Source: an uncultured Lachnospiraceae bacterium (GTDB lineage Bacteria; Bacillota; Clostridia; Lachnospirales; Lachnospiraceae). From it: a stretch of DNA of 64,000 nt. The stretch covers positions 186,001 to 250,000 of the forward strand of contig CAJTRA010000002.1 of the NCBI GenBank assembly GCA_910578345.1, read 5' to 3'. Position numbers and translations under genes: made by a program. The first letter of the stretch is position 1, and each line of letters begins with the position of its first letter. The notes beneath the pieces were generated by a model, which did no database searches, was not told the DNA's origin, and saw only the letters and a program-made list of their open reading frames with translations. Below are positions 26,769-34,954 of the stretch, piece by piece.

Positions 26769-26806
26769 TTGACATAAGATGTCAACATATGTGTGTTATT
26801 CTTAAG
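26769..26806 (+). promoter_or_regulatory. Promoter region with operator-like palindrome for the ClbS/DfsB-like gene
   Basis: TTGACAT-AAG-ATGTCAA at 26769-26785 is a perfect palindrome whose first six bases also form a consensus -35 box. A weak -10 (TGTTAT at 26795-26800) follows at 19-base spacing. Just downstream CTTAAGTCA (26801) is repeated as CTTAAGACA at 26821, 20 bases later. A repressor sitting on the palindrome would block the promoter. Confidence 0.5.
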
Positions 26807-26866
26807 TCATGAACAACAAGCTTAAGACACCATTTTGACACACAGAAAAGACAAGGAGAATCAAAA

Positions 26867-27418
26867 ATGGGAAGACCAACTACAAAAGCGGATCTTATAA
26901 CCGCAGCAGCCGGCAATTATCAGAAACTTAACACCCTCATTGGCGGGTTAACGCAGGAAGAACTGGCAACCGATTTCGATTTCGCAGATGATCCCAAAAA
27001 GAAAGAGGCGCACTGGAAGCGGGACAAAAACCTCCGCGATATTTTGATCCATCTGTATGAATGGCACCAGCTTCTGTTAAACTGGGTGCAGTCCAACCTA
27101 AACGGAGAGGAAAAGCCTTTCCTTCCCCGGCCTTATAACTGGAAGACTTACGGAGAAATGAATGTATTTTTCTGGAAAAAGCACCAGAATACTTCTTTAG
27201 AGGAAGCCAGGGAAATGTTAGAACAATCCCACAGAGAAGTATTACAGTTGGCGGAAACCTTTTCAAACGAAGAATTGTTCTCAAAAGGCGTATATCCGTG
27301 GGTAGGCGGCAGCACATTAGGATCCTACTTTGTCAGCACCACATCCAGCCATTATGATTGGGCCATGAAAAAGCTGAAGGCGCATATCAAGAAATGCGGA
27401 GAGAAAGAAAGCAAATAG
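26867..27418 (+). CDS. ClbS/DfsB family four-helix-bundle protein
   Basis: A 183-residue cytoplasmic protein of the DinB-like ClbS/DfsB family (DUF1706). The family opening MGRPTTKADLITAA, the middle LRDILIHLYEWHQLLLNW, and the C-terminal STTSSHYDWAMKKLKAHIKK are all present. ClbS protects colibactin producers by hydrolysing the cyclopropane warhead; most Firmicute homologues are uncharacterised and no colibactin genes are here. An AAGGAG site precedes the ATG, and the gene has its own promoter region with a palindrome and a strong terminator, so it is a single-gene unit. Confidence 0.9.
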   Translation: MGRPTTKADLITAAAGNYQKLNTLIGGLTQEELATDFDFADDPKKKEAHWKRDKNLRDILIHLYEWHQLLLNWVQSNLNGEEKPFLPRPYNWKTYGEMNVFFWKKHQNTSLEEAREMLEQSHREVLQLAETFSNEELFSKGVYPWVGGSTLGSYFVSTTSSHYDWAMKKLKAHIKKCGEKESK

Positions 27419-27425
27419 AAAAACG

Positions 27426-27464
27426 GCAAAAGGACAGCGGTCTGAAGGATCGCTGTCCTTTTGC
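27426..27464 (+). terminator. Intrinsic terminator after the ClbS/DfsB-like gene
   Basis: Perfect 14-bp stem GCAAAAGGACAGCG / CGCTGTCCTTTTGC with an 11-nt loop, eight bases after the stop codon; the T run lies within the second arm, with more T residues further on. Confidence 0.85.
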
Positions 27465-27593
27465 GTCCCTCAATCTTTTTCATTGCCATTCTCAGCATGA
27501 ACCGATATACTATACGTGGAACTACCAGGAATCATGGAGCACCATATAACGGATTTGTGCTCACGGAAAATCCTTCCAGAAAGGTTTACGAAG

Positions 27594-28382
27594 ATGAATA
27601 AGACCATGCAGAATATAAAGATCATTTTCTTCGATATCGACGGAACGCTGATTGACATGCATCGAAAACAGATCTCCGGGAAAATGCTGGAAACCCTGAT
27701 CCGCCTGAAAGAGCGGAATATTCTTCTTTGCGTCGCAACCGGCAGAACACCTATAACCCTGCCGCATTTTGAGGGAATCAAATTTGACGCCTTTCTCACG
27801 TTTAACGGTTCCTACTGTTATACGAAAGCGCAGGATATTTTCAGCAGCCCCATCCCCGCCGACGACGTCCAGACGATCATACAAAACGCTGCTTTGATCA
27901 ACAGACCCGTTTCCATCGCCTCTAAGGACCGGATCGCTGCGAATGGAAGAGACCGGGATCTGGTAGAATATTATGCTTTTGCGAAGCTTGATGTGGAAGT
28001 CGCCGAGGACTTCGAGCAATTATCCCACAGCGAGATCTACCAGATCATGTTAGGCTGCCGGGAAGCAGATTATCCGCATTTATTGAGAAACACAGACCAG
28101 GCTAAGATCACTGCGTGGTGGGACCGGGCGGCAGATATCATTCCTGCCGGCAGCGGCAAGGGGATCGGCGTCGATAAGATTCTTGCCTACTATCACCTGG
28201 ACCGCTCACAGGCTCTTGCTTTCGGCGATGGCAATAACGACCTGGAAATGCTGCAGGCGGTCGGCTGCGGCGTTGCGATGGCGAATGGGTCTGCACGGCT
28301 TAAGGCGGCGGCAGATGATCTCTGCGGCCACGTGGCAGAAGACGGCATCTACCATTACTGTACTGCGCACGGACTGATCTGA
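27594..28382 (+). CDS. HAD-IIB (Cof-type) hydrolase
   Basis: Cytoplasmic haloacid-dehalogenase-fold phosphatase with a C2B cap. Motif I is FFDIDGTLID with nucleophile D14 and acid D16 (counted from the ATG at 27594), motif II is VATGRTP, and motif IV is ALAFGDGNNDLEMLQAVGCG with AMANG following. Substrates of such enzymes are sugar phosphates or flavin/PLP-type phosphates; it cannot be specified here. The start is preferred over an ATG at 27516 because AAGG lies nine bases upstream and the domain begins right after it. The histidine kinase gene follows 41 bases later. Confidence 0.92.
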   Translation: MNKTMQNIKIIFFDIDGTLIDMHRKQISGKMLETLIRLKERNILLCVATGRTPITLPHFEGIKFDAFLTFNGSYCYTKAQDIFSSPIPADDVQTIIQNAALINRPVSIASKDRIAANGRDRDLVEYYAFAKLDVEVAEDFEQLSHSEIYQIMLGCREADYPHLLRNTDQAKITAWWDRAADIIPAGSGKGIGVDKILAYYHLDRSQALAFGDGNNDLEMLQAVGCGVAMANGSARLKAAADDLCGHVAEDGIYHYCTAHGLI

Positions 28383-28423
28383 GTTCTGCCTTTTGAAATT
28401 TATCCTATGATACGAGGTTACCC

Positions 28424-29848
28424 ATGAGAAAGACCCTATATCTCAAATTAATACTTGCTTACATCATTTTTGCTCTGTTTGGTTTTGTGGTAGTGGCTAC
28501 CTTTGTCTCCAATATGACAATGGACCATTTGAAAAGAGAACAGGCAGATGCGCTCTACCGGGAAGCTACCATGATCGCCAACACCTACGCCGCCGATCTG
28601 TATAACAACGAGGTTTCCCTGGAAGCGGTTAAGACACAGCTTGATGCTCTGGATACCTATATGGACGCCATCCTCTGGATCATTAACCCTTCAGGCCGTA
28701 TGATCTTAGACTCTTCTTCCCCGGTAGACGTAGAGAACGAAGTCGTAATCGAGCACTTTGATTCTACCGTCACCTCCGGCTCAAACTATGTCGTCGGTGA
28801 TTTTTTCCACACTTTCAAAGAAGACATGTTAAGCGTCTTCGCCCCGATCACGTCGGATTATAAAGTGAAAGGGTACGTCGTCATCCACAAACCCATAAGC
28901 GGCATACAGACAGCAGCCAACAGCCTGCTCACCATCTCCTATTTGATGCTTGTCATCCTGTTCCTTCTGTCTCTGATCATTTTGATCTTTTTCACGGAAA
29001 TCGTCTATATTCCGCTGCGTAAGATCACGGAGGCAACGGAGCAGTACGCCAGCGGCAACATGCACTATGAATTCACTGTGGAGAGCGAGGACGAGATGGG
29101 ATATCTGGCCGCGTCTCTTTCTTATATGGCCAGCGAAATCGCCCGTTCAGAAGACGACCAGAAGAAATTCATTGCAAACGTGTCCCATGATTTCCGTTCT
29201 CCTCTAACTTCCATCAGAGGCTATCTGGAAGCCATGATCGACGGGACGATTCCTCCCGAAATGCACGAAAAATATCTCTCCATCGTCCTAAATGAGACAG
29301 AGCGCCTGACGAAACTGACAAACAGCCTGCTGACTCTGAATAATTTAAATACCAAGGGGATCATGTTAAACCGTTCTGATTTCGACATCAACAGCGTAAT
29401 CCGCAACGTGGCCGCTTCCTTCGAGGGCACCTGCCGCGAGAGAACGATCGCCATCGAGCTGGTGCTGACCGGTGATGAAATGTATGTATTTGCCGATGTA
29501 GACAAAATCCAGCAGGTACTCTATAACCTGCTGGACAATGCGATCAAATTCAGTCATCACGACTCCATCATTAAAATGGAGACGACCGAGAAGCATAATA
29601 AAATTTTTATCAGCGTAAAAGACTCCGGCATCGGTATCCCCAAAGATGATTTGAAGCTCATCTGGGACCGTTTTTACAAGTCCGACCTGTCACGTGGTAA
29701 AGACAAAAAAGGAACCGGTCTGGGGCTTTCCATCACAAAAGAAATCATCCGCTCCCACGGCGAGAATATCAATGTGATCAGTACGGAGGGCGTAGGGACA
29801 GAGTTTATCTTCTCTCTGCCGAAGTCTGACGTGGAAGATGATGATTAG
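28424..29848 (+). CDS. Sensor histidine kinase with HAMP domain
   Basis: A 474-residue membrane kinase. Two helices (about 7-29 and 165-190) flank an extracytoplasmic sensor of about 135 residues; a HAMP linker follows. The HisKA phosphoacceptor is H255 in NVSHDFRSPLTS. ATP-lid motifs are LLDNAIKFS, VKDSGIGIPKDDL and GTGLGLSITKE. No response regulator is next to it; the OmpR-type regulator at 23442-24140 is the nearest unpaired partner. Its last 44 bases overlap the 3' end of the convergent trmL gene. Confidence 0.93.
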   Translation: MRKTLYLKLILAYIIFALFGFVVVATFVSNMTMDHLKREQADALYREATMIANTYAADLYNNEVSLEAVKTQLDALDTYMDAILWIINPSGRMILDSSSPVDVENEVVIEHFDSTVTSGSNYVVGDFFHTFKEDMLSVFAPITSDYKVKGYVVIHKPISGIQTAANSLLTISYLMLVILFLLSLIILIFFTEIVYIPLRKITEATEQYASGNMHYEFTVESEDEMGYLAASLSYMASEIARSEDDQKKFIANVSHDFRSPLTSIRGYLEAMIDGTIPPEMHEKYLSIVLNETERLTKLTNSLLTLNNLNTKGIMLNRSDFDINSVIRNVAASFEGTCRERTIAIELVLTGDEMYVFADVDKIQQVLYNLLDNAIKFSHHDSIIKMETTEKHNKIFISVKDSGIGIPKDDLKLIWDRFYKSDLSRGKDKKGTGLGLSITKEIIRSHGENINVISTEGVGTEFIFSLPKSDVEDDD

Positions 29849-30335
29849 CCCACTGCAGCCGGTGAAGTTCCCCCTCTTTCTGCATCTCATTAAAATTATT
29901 CTGGCGAAGCGCCTCATACAGCACGATCGCCACAGAATTCGACAGATTCAAAGACCTGATCTGCTCCAACATGGGAATGCGGATACAGGTCTCTTCATTC
30001 TCCACCAGAATCTCCTCCGGAATCCCGGCGCTCTCCTTGCCGAACATGATATAATCGTCCGGAGAATAGCATACCTCTGTGTAAACTTTCTTTGCTTTCG
30101 TCGTAGCCATCCAGATTCTGGCCTGGGGATGCCTCTGCTTAAATTCCTGATAATTCATATAGCGGGTGACATCCAGATGTTCCCAGTAATCCATGCCGGC
30201 CCGTTTGATCGACTTCTCATCCAACCGAAAGCCTAACGGCTCGATCAGGTGCAGGCTCGTACCTGTGGCTACACAGGTACGGCCAATATTCCCCGTATTT
30301 GCCGGAATCTCCGGCTGATGTAATATAATATGCAT
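29805..30335 (-). CDS. trmL: tRNA (cytidine/uridine(34)-2'-O)-methyltransferase
   Basis: SPOUT-family methyltransferase that modifies the wobble nucleotide of leucine tRNAs. The family pattern is complete: NTGNIGRTCVATGTSLHLIEP, YIMFGKESAGIPEEIL, and RIPMLEQIRSLNLSNSVAIV, the knot that binds SAM. The 176 residues exceed the usual 155-160 by a short tail (RLQWANHHLPRQTSAERR) that lies over the convergent kinase gene. It is last in a likely operon with the aminotransferase, Lrp-type and AIR-synthase-like genes. Confidence 0.93.
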   Translation of the reverse strand: MHIILHQPEIPANTGNIGRTCVATGTSLHLIEPLGFRLDEKSIKRAGMDYWEHLDVTRYMNYQEFKQRHPQARIWMATTKAKKVYTEVCYSPDDYIMFGKESAGIPEEILVENEETCIRIPMLEQIRSLNLSNSVAIVLYEALRQNNFNEMQKEGELHRLQWANHHLPRQTSAERR

Positions 30336-30382
30336 AATTTAATTTCATCCATATTTCTGCACATTCAGTCTCCGCCTGAACT

Positions 30383-31564
30383 CTATGCCTGTTTAGCCTG
30401 CGCCGCCCGCAGCCTCTCTACGAAAGCCGCCAGCTTTCCGATCGCGATCTTCAGGTTCTCCAACGAATATGCATAAGAGATTCTCAGATAACCTTCTCCG
30501 CAGTCGCCAAATGCAGTGCCCGGCACAACAGCTACCTTTTCCTCCGCCAGGAATCTGTTTGCAAACTCGTCGCTGGTCATGCCGAATTCCTTAATGCACG
30601 GGAACACATAGAACGCCCCGAAAGGTTCAAAGCAGTCCAGTTTCATCTCCTGAAACGCATTCATAAGATAGCGTCTTCTCTGGTTGTAAGCCATCCGCAT
30701 CTTTTGCACATCGTCGTCCCCGTTACGCAGCGCTTCCACAGCCGCATACTGGCTCGTAGTCGGCGCGCACATGATCGCAAACTGATGGATCTTGAGCATC
30801 TGCTCCACGATCTCTCTCGGTCCGCAGGCATACCCCAGCCTCCATCCCGTCATCGCAAATGCCTTTGAGAAACCATTGATCAGAATGGTTCTTTCCTGCA
30901 TCCCCTCGATCTCAACGATGGAAACATGCTTCTCCTTATAAGTAAGTTCCGCGTAAATCTCATCGGATATCACGAAGATGTCATGTTTTCGAATGACTTC
31001 TGCGATCGCCTCCAGATCCTTGCGCTCCATGATCGCGCCTGTGGGATTATTCGGAAAGGGCAGGATCAACACCTTCGTCTTATCCGTGATGGCATCTTCC
31101 AACTCCTGCGCTGTCAGGCGGAACTCATTCTCCCCTTTTAACTCAATGATGACCGGTACGCCGCCAGCGAGCACCGCACAGGGTTCATAAGAGACATAAC
31201 TGGGCTGGGGGATCAGCACTTCATCCCCCGGATTGAGCATAGCGCGCAGTCCGATATCGATCGCTTCAGAGCCTCCGACCGTGACCAGCACTTCATGCGC
31301 CGGATCATAGGTGACGCCCTGTTTTCTTTTTATGTAATGACAGATCTCTTCCTTCAGTTCTTTCAGTCCGGCATTCGATGTATAGAAAGTACGTCCCTTC
31401 TCCAGAGAATAGATACCTTCATCCCGGATATGCCAGGGCGTATCAAAATCCGGTTCTCCAACGCCCAGCGAGATTGCATCTTCCATCTCACTCACAATGT
31501 CAAAGAATTTGCGGATACCGGATGGTTTGATCTCTACTACTTTATCAGCTAACGGATTCCTCAC
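30383..31564 (-). CDS. Class I/II PLP-dependent aminotransferase
   Basis: Fold-type I aminotransferase of 393 residues. The PLP lysine is K234 in NGFSKAFAMTGWRLGYACG; other sites are PFPNNPTGA, VISDEIYAELTY and the C-terminal arginine region EGYLRISYAYS. It resembles the PatA/aspartate aminotransferase group. The start codon overlaps the stop of the Lrp/AsnC-type gene (ATGA), so expression is coupled to that regulator. The amino acid substrate is unknown, but Lrp coupling suggests an amino acid that also acts as effector. Confidence 0.92.
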   Translation of the reverse strand: MRNPLADKVVEIKPSGIRKFFDIVSEMEDAISLGVGEPDFDTPWHIRDEGIYSLEKGRTFYTSNAGLKELKEEICHYIKRKQGVTYDPAHEVLVTVGGSEAIDIGLRAMLNPGDEVLIPQPSYVSYEPCAVLAGGVPVIIELKGENEFRLTAQELEDAITDKTKVLILPFPNNPTGAIMERKDLEAIAEVIRKHDIFVISDEIYAELTYKEKHVSIVEIEGMQERTILINGFSKAFAMTGWRLGYACGPREIVEQMLKIHQFAIMCAPTTSQYAAVEALRNGDDDVQKMRMAYNQRRRYLMNAFQEMKLDCFEPFGAFYVFPCIKEFGMTSDEFANRFLAEEKVAVVPGTAFGDCGEGYLRISYAYSLENLKIAIGKLAAFVERLRAAQAKQA

Positions 31565-32043
31565 GGTGTCACCTTCTCTCTTGTATCTTCATATTTTTTG
31601 GTCAGGATCGTGCCATGATCCTTATACTTCTTCAGGATAAAGTGGGTCGCTGTGCTCAGCACAGAATCCAGGGTAGACAGCTTATCTGAGACAAATCCCG
31701 AAATCTGTTTCAGCGACTTGCCTTCTAACGTCACCAGCAGGTCATATCCGCCAGAGATCAGATAGACGGAATTTACCTCCGGGTATTTGTAGATCCTCTC
31801 TGCAATCTTATCAAATCCCTGTCCGCGCTGGGGTGTCACGCGCACTTCGATCAGCGCTGACACTTTCTCGATAGAAGTCTTCTCCCAATCGATCATTGTA
31901 TGATAGCCGCAAATGATCCCTTCCGCTTCCAAAGCCGCCAGCTCGTTTACCACATCAATCTCTTCCACTCCCAGGATGACTGCCAGTTCCTTTAAATCGA
32001 TCCGGCTGTTTCTCTCTACAATCGCTAACAATTCTTCTCTCAT
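31561..32043 (-). CDS. Lrp/AsnC-family transcriptional regulator
   Basis: About 160 residues from the ATG at 32043, which has GGAG six bases upstream; two earlier in-frame ATGs (32064, 32055) lack a site. An N-terminal winged helix (NSRIDLKELAVILGVEEIDV) is followed by an AsnC ligand-binding domain (EVRVTPQRGQGFDKIAERIY, SVYLISGGYDLLVTLEGKSL). Such proteins bind amino acids and assemble as octamers. It lies between the AIR-synthase-like gene and an aminotransferase, with a 4-base overlap to the latter, and may regulate this operon. Confidence 0.92.
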   Translation of the reverse strand: MREELLAIVERNSRIDLKELAVILGVEEIDVVNELAALEAEGIICGYHTMIDWEKTSIEKVSALIEVRVTPQRGQGFDKIAERIYKYPEVNSVYLISGGYDLLVTLEGKSLKQISGFVSDKLSTLDSVLSTATHFILKKYKDHGTILTKKYEDTREKVTP

Positions 32044-32064
32044 ACTCTTCTCCATTTCTATCAT

Positions 32065-33051
32065 TCATAATTTCAACGCATACATCTGATCCATCTTCGC
32101 CCGGTCCAGATAGCGCATCTCTCCATCATGATAGATCACCCTGTCATTTCCATCCGTTGTCCTTCCGATAACCGCCGCCGGGATCTTCTCCTGCGCCAGC
32201 GCGTCCGTAAGCGCCTGCCCATTTTCTGTCACCATAAGCAGGCACCCTCCCGATAACAGTTCATAAGGATTCAACTCAAAAAACTCACAGATCTCTATCG
32301 TCTCCTGTTTCACAGGAATTCTTCTTAAATCGATCTTAAGTCCAACGCCTGCTCTCTGTGCCAGTTCCCATAAGGCCCCGAAGATCCCGCCCCTGGAAAC
32401 ATCGTGCATCCCGCAAACGCCGGACTTCACGGCGGTGGCGGCCTCCGGTATCACGGAAAGGTATCTGTCATAAGACGCCGCTTCCTCGACCATGCGGAGC
32501 GGGTATCTTGTACACAGCCGCTCTCTGTAAGCTGATGCCAGCCGCGCAGTCCCTTCCAGACCGATCCACTTACTCACTACAATATCCTGTTCTGCCTCTA
32601 TTCCCCGAAGGGATCCGGCTCGTGCGGCCTCACGCTTCCCAACACCCGTCACTGTCATCACCGGCGTAAAAATAGCGGGTGTTATTTCTGTATGCCCGCC
32701 CAAGATCTGCGCGCCGGACACCCTGCAGGCTTCTTCCGCCTGCCTCATAATGCACTGCAGCATACTCTCTTCTGTCTCCTCCGGCAGCATCAGCGACAGC
32801 ATAACGCCTACCGGCTCCGCACCTGCCGCCGCCACATTATTGAGCGCCATAGGAACAGCATAGACCCCGATCCGCTCTGCCAAAGCCATGACAGGCGTCG
32901 TAGACAATACGGTCTCATACCCCTCTCCAAACGATAAAATGGCGCAGTCTTCCCCTATCGCTGCGCCACATACCACATCATCCCTATGTGATTTTATATT
33001 TTTTAAGACAGAACGTTTGAGCACGTTCTCCGATATCTTTCCAGGTCTCAT
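32065..33051 (-). CDS. AIR synthase-related (HypE/PurM-like) protein
   Basis: A 328-residue protein of the PurM/HypE/ThiL/SelD superfamily, which uses ATP to activate a carbonyl or carbamoyl group. N-terminal GAAIGEDCAIL corresponds to the ATP/Mg site, and ILGGHTEITPA, CGMHDVSRGGIFGAL and LLSGGCLLMV are the family signatures. The C-terminal HypE cysteine motif is absent and no other hydrogenase-maturation genes are here, so a different role is likely. Its stop codon directly abuts the downstream coding region, in a run with the Lrp-type, aminotransferase and trmL genes. Confidence 0.85.
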   Translation of the reverse strand: MRPGKISENVLKRSVLKNIKSHRDDVVCGAAIGEDCAILSFGEGYETVLSTTPVMALAERIGVYAVPMALNNVAAAGAEPVGVMLSLMLPEETEESMLQCIMRQAEEACRVSGAQILGGHTEITPAIFTPVMTVTGVGKREAARAGSLRGIEAEQDIVVSKWIGLEGTARLASAYRERLCTRYPLRMVEEAASYDRYLSVIPEAATAVKSGVCGMHDVSRGGIFGALWELAQRAGVGLKIDLRRIPVKQETIEICEFFELNPYELLSGGCLLMVTENGQALTDALAQEKIPAAVIGRTTDGNDRVIYHDGEMRYLDRAKMDQMYALKL

Positions 33052-33123
33052 TGTTTTCCTTATTTTGTGCTGCTCTTATCTCAATCCTATTGGGAGATCA
33101 TACGGACCGAGTTGATGATCTGC

Positions 33124-34692
33124 TTATTGCGCGGGCACCGGCTCCTGAGGCGGCGCCTGTTCCGGTGCCGGCGGAGCGCTTCCCTCAGCCGGAGCCGGCG
33201 GCTGTGCCTGCCCCTCTGCTGCTGCCTGTGCCGCGGCGGCTTCTGCTGCGGCAGCATCGGCAGCTGCCTTATAAGCGCCTGCCACTGCTTTCACCTCATC
33301 GATGCTGTTCGTTGCCACTGCCGCCATGATGGCATTATATGCCCCTTCATCTTCTGTTGCGATACCTACTGTCGCACTTCTCGGTGCCTTCATATAAGAA
33401 CTGCTGTTAACCTGTTCTCTGCTGACCTCTTCACCGTTCTCACGGACCACTTTCCACAACTGTGCCTTATAACCGACATGCGCCGACTGCACAGAACAGA
33501 ATCCAACCGGACGGGACGCATCCGTATAGATCACTTCCGTATCCGGTGCGATCCTTTCGAGAACCACGCTCTCATAGATCACTTCTCTCCCCGGATCTCT
33601 CGTCTCAACGCCATAAATCGTAAAGGTAATATGTTTGTCCGGTGTTGTGATTCCTTCTATATAGATCGGATATTCCGTATTATTTTTAAATTTGAAGTCC
33701 TTGCCGGACGACTCCGCGATCGCGGCATCTGCGGAAGGATCCACATAGGTGACGATCATGGAATGGTTATACCGCTCTGTTACGTCTAACTCTGACAACA
33801 AGACCGCATTATATAAGGTGGTAGAAACCTGACAGATCCCGCCGCCCAGACTGTCTACTACCTGTCCATTCAGATAGGAACCAGCCATATAATAGCCGTT
33901 CGCTTCGGAGAACGGCGACACGGCCTCGTAAGCGGAAAACTCTTCCCCCGGATACAACGTTGTGCCATTGATCAGGCTGCATCCATTGGCGACATTTGCG
34001 CTGCGGGAACCGCCGGATGTCGAATAACTGGTTGTGAAAGTACCCAATACGTCCTTCACCTTCTCCAAATCTTCTGCCGTTCCTTCCGGTTCATCCACCG
34101 AGATCACCAGATCGATATCACAGGCAGACCCATTCCAGTCACTGAGCAGATAATCGTAAACTGCATCCGTGGAAGCATCTGTGTCAACCAGGATCCCCGG
34201 CTGACCCTCTGTGACCTGGAAGCCGCTTTCTGTTTTGACTAAAGAGGCGTTCACGGCCTCCTGATTATATTGCTCGACATTCTCTTCCAGTAAGGTTCTG
34301 ATCTTATCCTTATCAAAATCGAAACTTACTTTATATACCTTATTCTTGTACTCTAAATCTTTCAGTTCCTTATAGCACCGTAAAATATCGCCGTCTCTGC
34401 CAAAATTAGCCGCTTCTTCCAGAATCTCCTCATTGCCCCATCTAAGCCCCAGCTCAGATGCGGTCGTAACGACCGTTCCTTCATCAATCGCATGCAAAGT
34501 AACCGGCGCTTCCCCGTAGGATGCCACATAAGATTCGATCTTCTGCCTTGCTTCCTCCAACGTCATGCCCGACAGATCGATATCATTGACATAAATACCT
34601 GATTCAATTTTATCTTCCTTCGCATATACCGGCATGGAAACAACCGCCATTACAGCCATCATCACCAGAAATACGCCAGACAGTTTCCTCAT
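33124..34692 (-). CDS. VanW family exported protein
   Basis: A 522-residue exported protein. The N-terminus has a signal/anchor (LSGVFLVMMAVMAVVSMPVYA). Residues about 25-200 hold two peptidoglycan-binding-like repeats (IYVNDIDLSGMTLEEARQKI), and about 230-400 the VanW domain with YPGEEFSAYEAVSPFSEANG and GGGICQVSTTLYNAVL. The last 60 residues are an Ala/Glu- then Pro-rich tail, probably flexible. VanW proteins of this architecture occur widely without vancomycin resistance; no vanA/B-type ligase is present. The function in the cell wall is unknown. Confidence 0.9.
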   Translation of the reverse strand: MRKLSGVFLVMMAVMAVVSMPVYAKEDKIESGIYVNDIDLSGMTLEEARQKIESYVASYGEAPVTLHAIDEGTVVTTASELGLRWGNEEILEEAANFGRDGDILRCYKELKDLEYKNKVYKVSFDFDKDKIRTLLEENVEQYNQEAVNASLVKTESGFQVTEGQPGILVDTDASTDAVYDYLLSDWNGSACDIDLVISVDEPEGTAEDLEKVKDVLGTFTTSYSTSGGSRSANVANGCSLINGTTLYPGEEFSAYEAVSPFSEANGYYMAGSYLNGQVVDSLGGGICQVSTTLYNAVLLSELDVTERYNHSMIVTYVDPSADAAIAESSGKDFKFKNNTEYPIYIEGITTPDKHITFTIYGVETRDPGREVIYESVVLERIAPDTEVIYTDASRPVGFCSVQSAHVGYKAQLWKVVRENGEEVSREQVNSSSYMKAPRSATVGIATEDEGAYNAIMAAVATNSIDEVKAVAGAYKAAADAAAAEAAAAQAAAEGQAQPPAPAEGSAPPAPEQAPPQEPVPAQ

Positions 34693-34778
34693 AGAATAAC
34701 CTTACCCTTCCTCAGCCACCTTAAATTGCCCTGACAGAAATTATATGGTAGAATAATAACAGTCTTGATAGAAAAACC

Positions 34779-34874
34779 CTATACCGCTGTCAACAAAAGT
34801 GGAAGAACCATTGCCAATACGACGATAATGATAATAACAGAAGAAATAATCTTCTTTGTTTTCCTGTTAAACAT
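34779..34874 (-). CDS. Small single-pass membrane peptide (31 residues)
   Basis: A short reading frame below normal length cut-offs. It begins at ATG 34874 with a textbook AAAGGAG site six bases upstream and encodes MFNRKTKKIISSV followed by a hydrophobic run of Ile, Val and Leu to the stop. A basic cytoplasmic end plus one membrane helix is the plan of small regulatory membrane proteins such as stressosome- or transporter-associated peptides. It lies 86 bases upstream of the VanW gene on the same strand and 80 bases from the divergent TM/TPR-like gene. No function can be named. Confidence 0.65.
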   Translation of the reverse strand: MFNRKTKKIISSVIIIIVVLAMVLPLLLTAV

Positions 34875-34954
34875 ACATGCTCCTTTACAGTAACAGTTCA
34901 GCTCTCGGCTTCCCTGTTATTGTATTTATAAGTTTTACTGAAAGGATATTATAT

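Noticed and set aside
32065..33051. Hydrogenase maturation protein HypE
   Set aside because: The C-terminal cysteine motif is missing and there are no other hyp or hydrogenase genes nearby.
33124..34692. Vancomycin resistance role for the VanW protein
   Set aside because: VanW domains are common in wall proteins; no VanA/B-type ligase, VanH, VanX or VanRS set is present.
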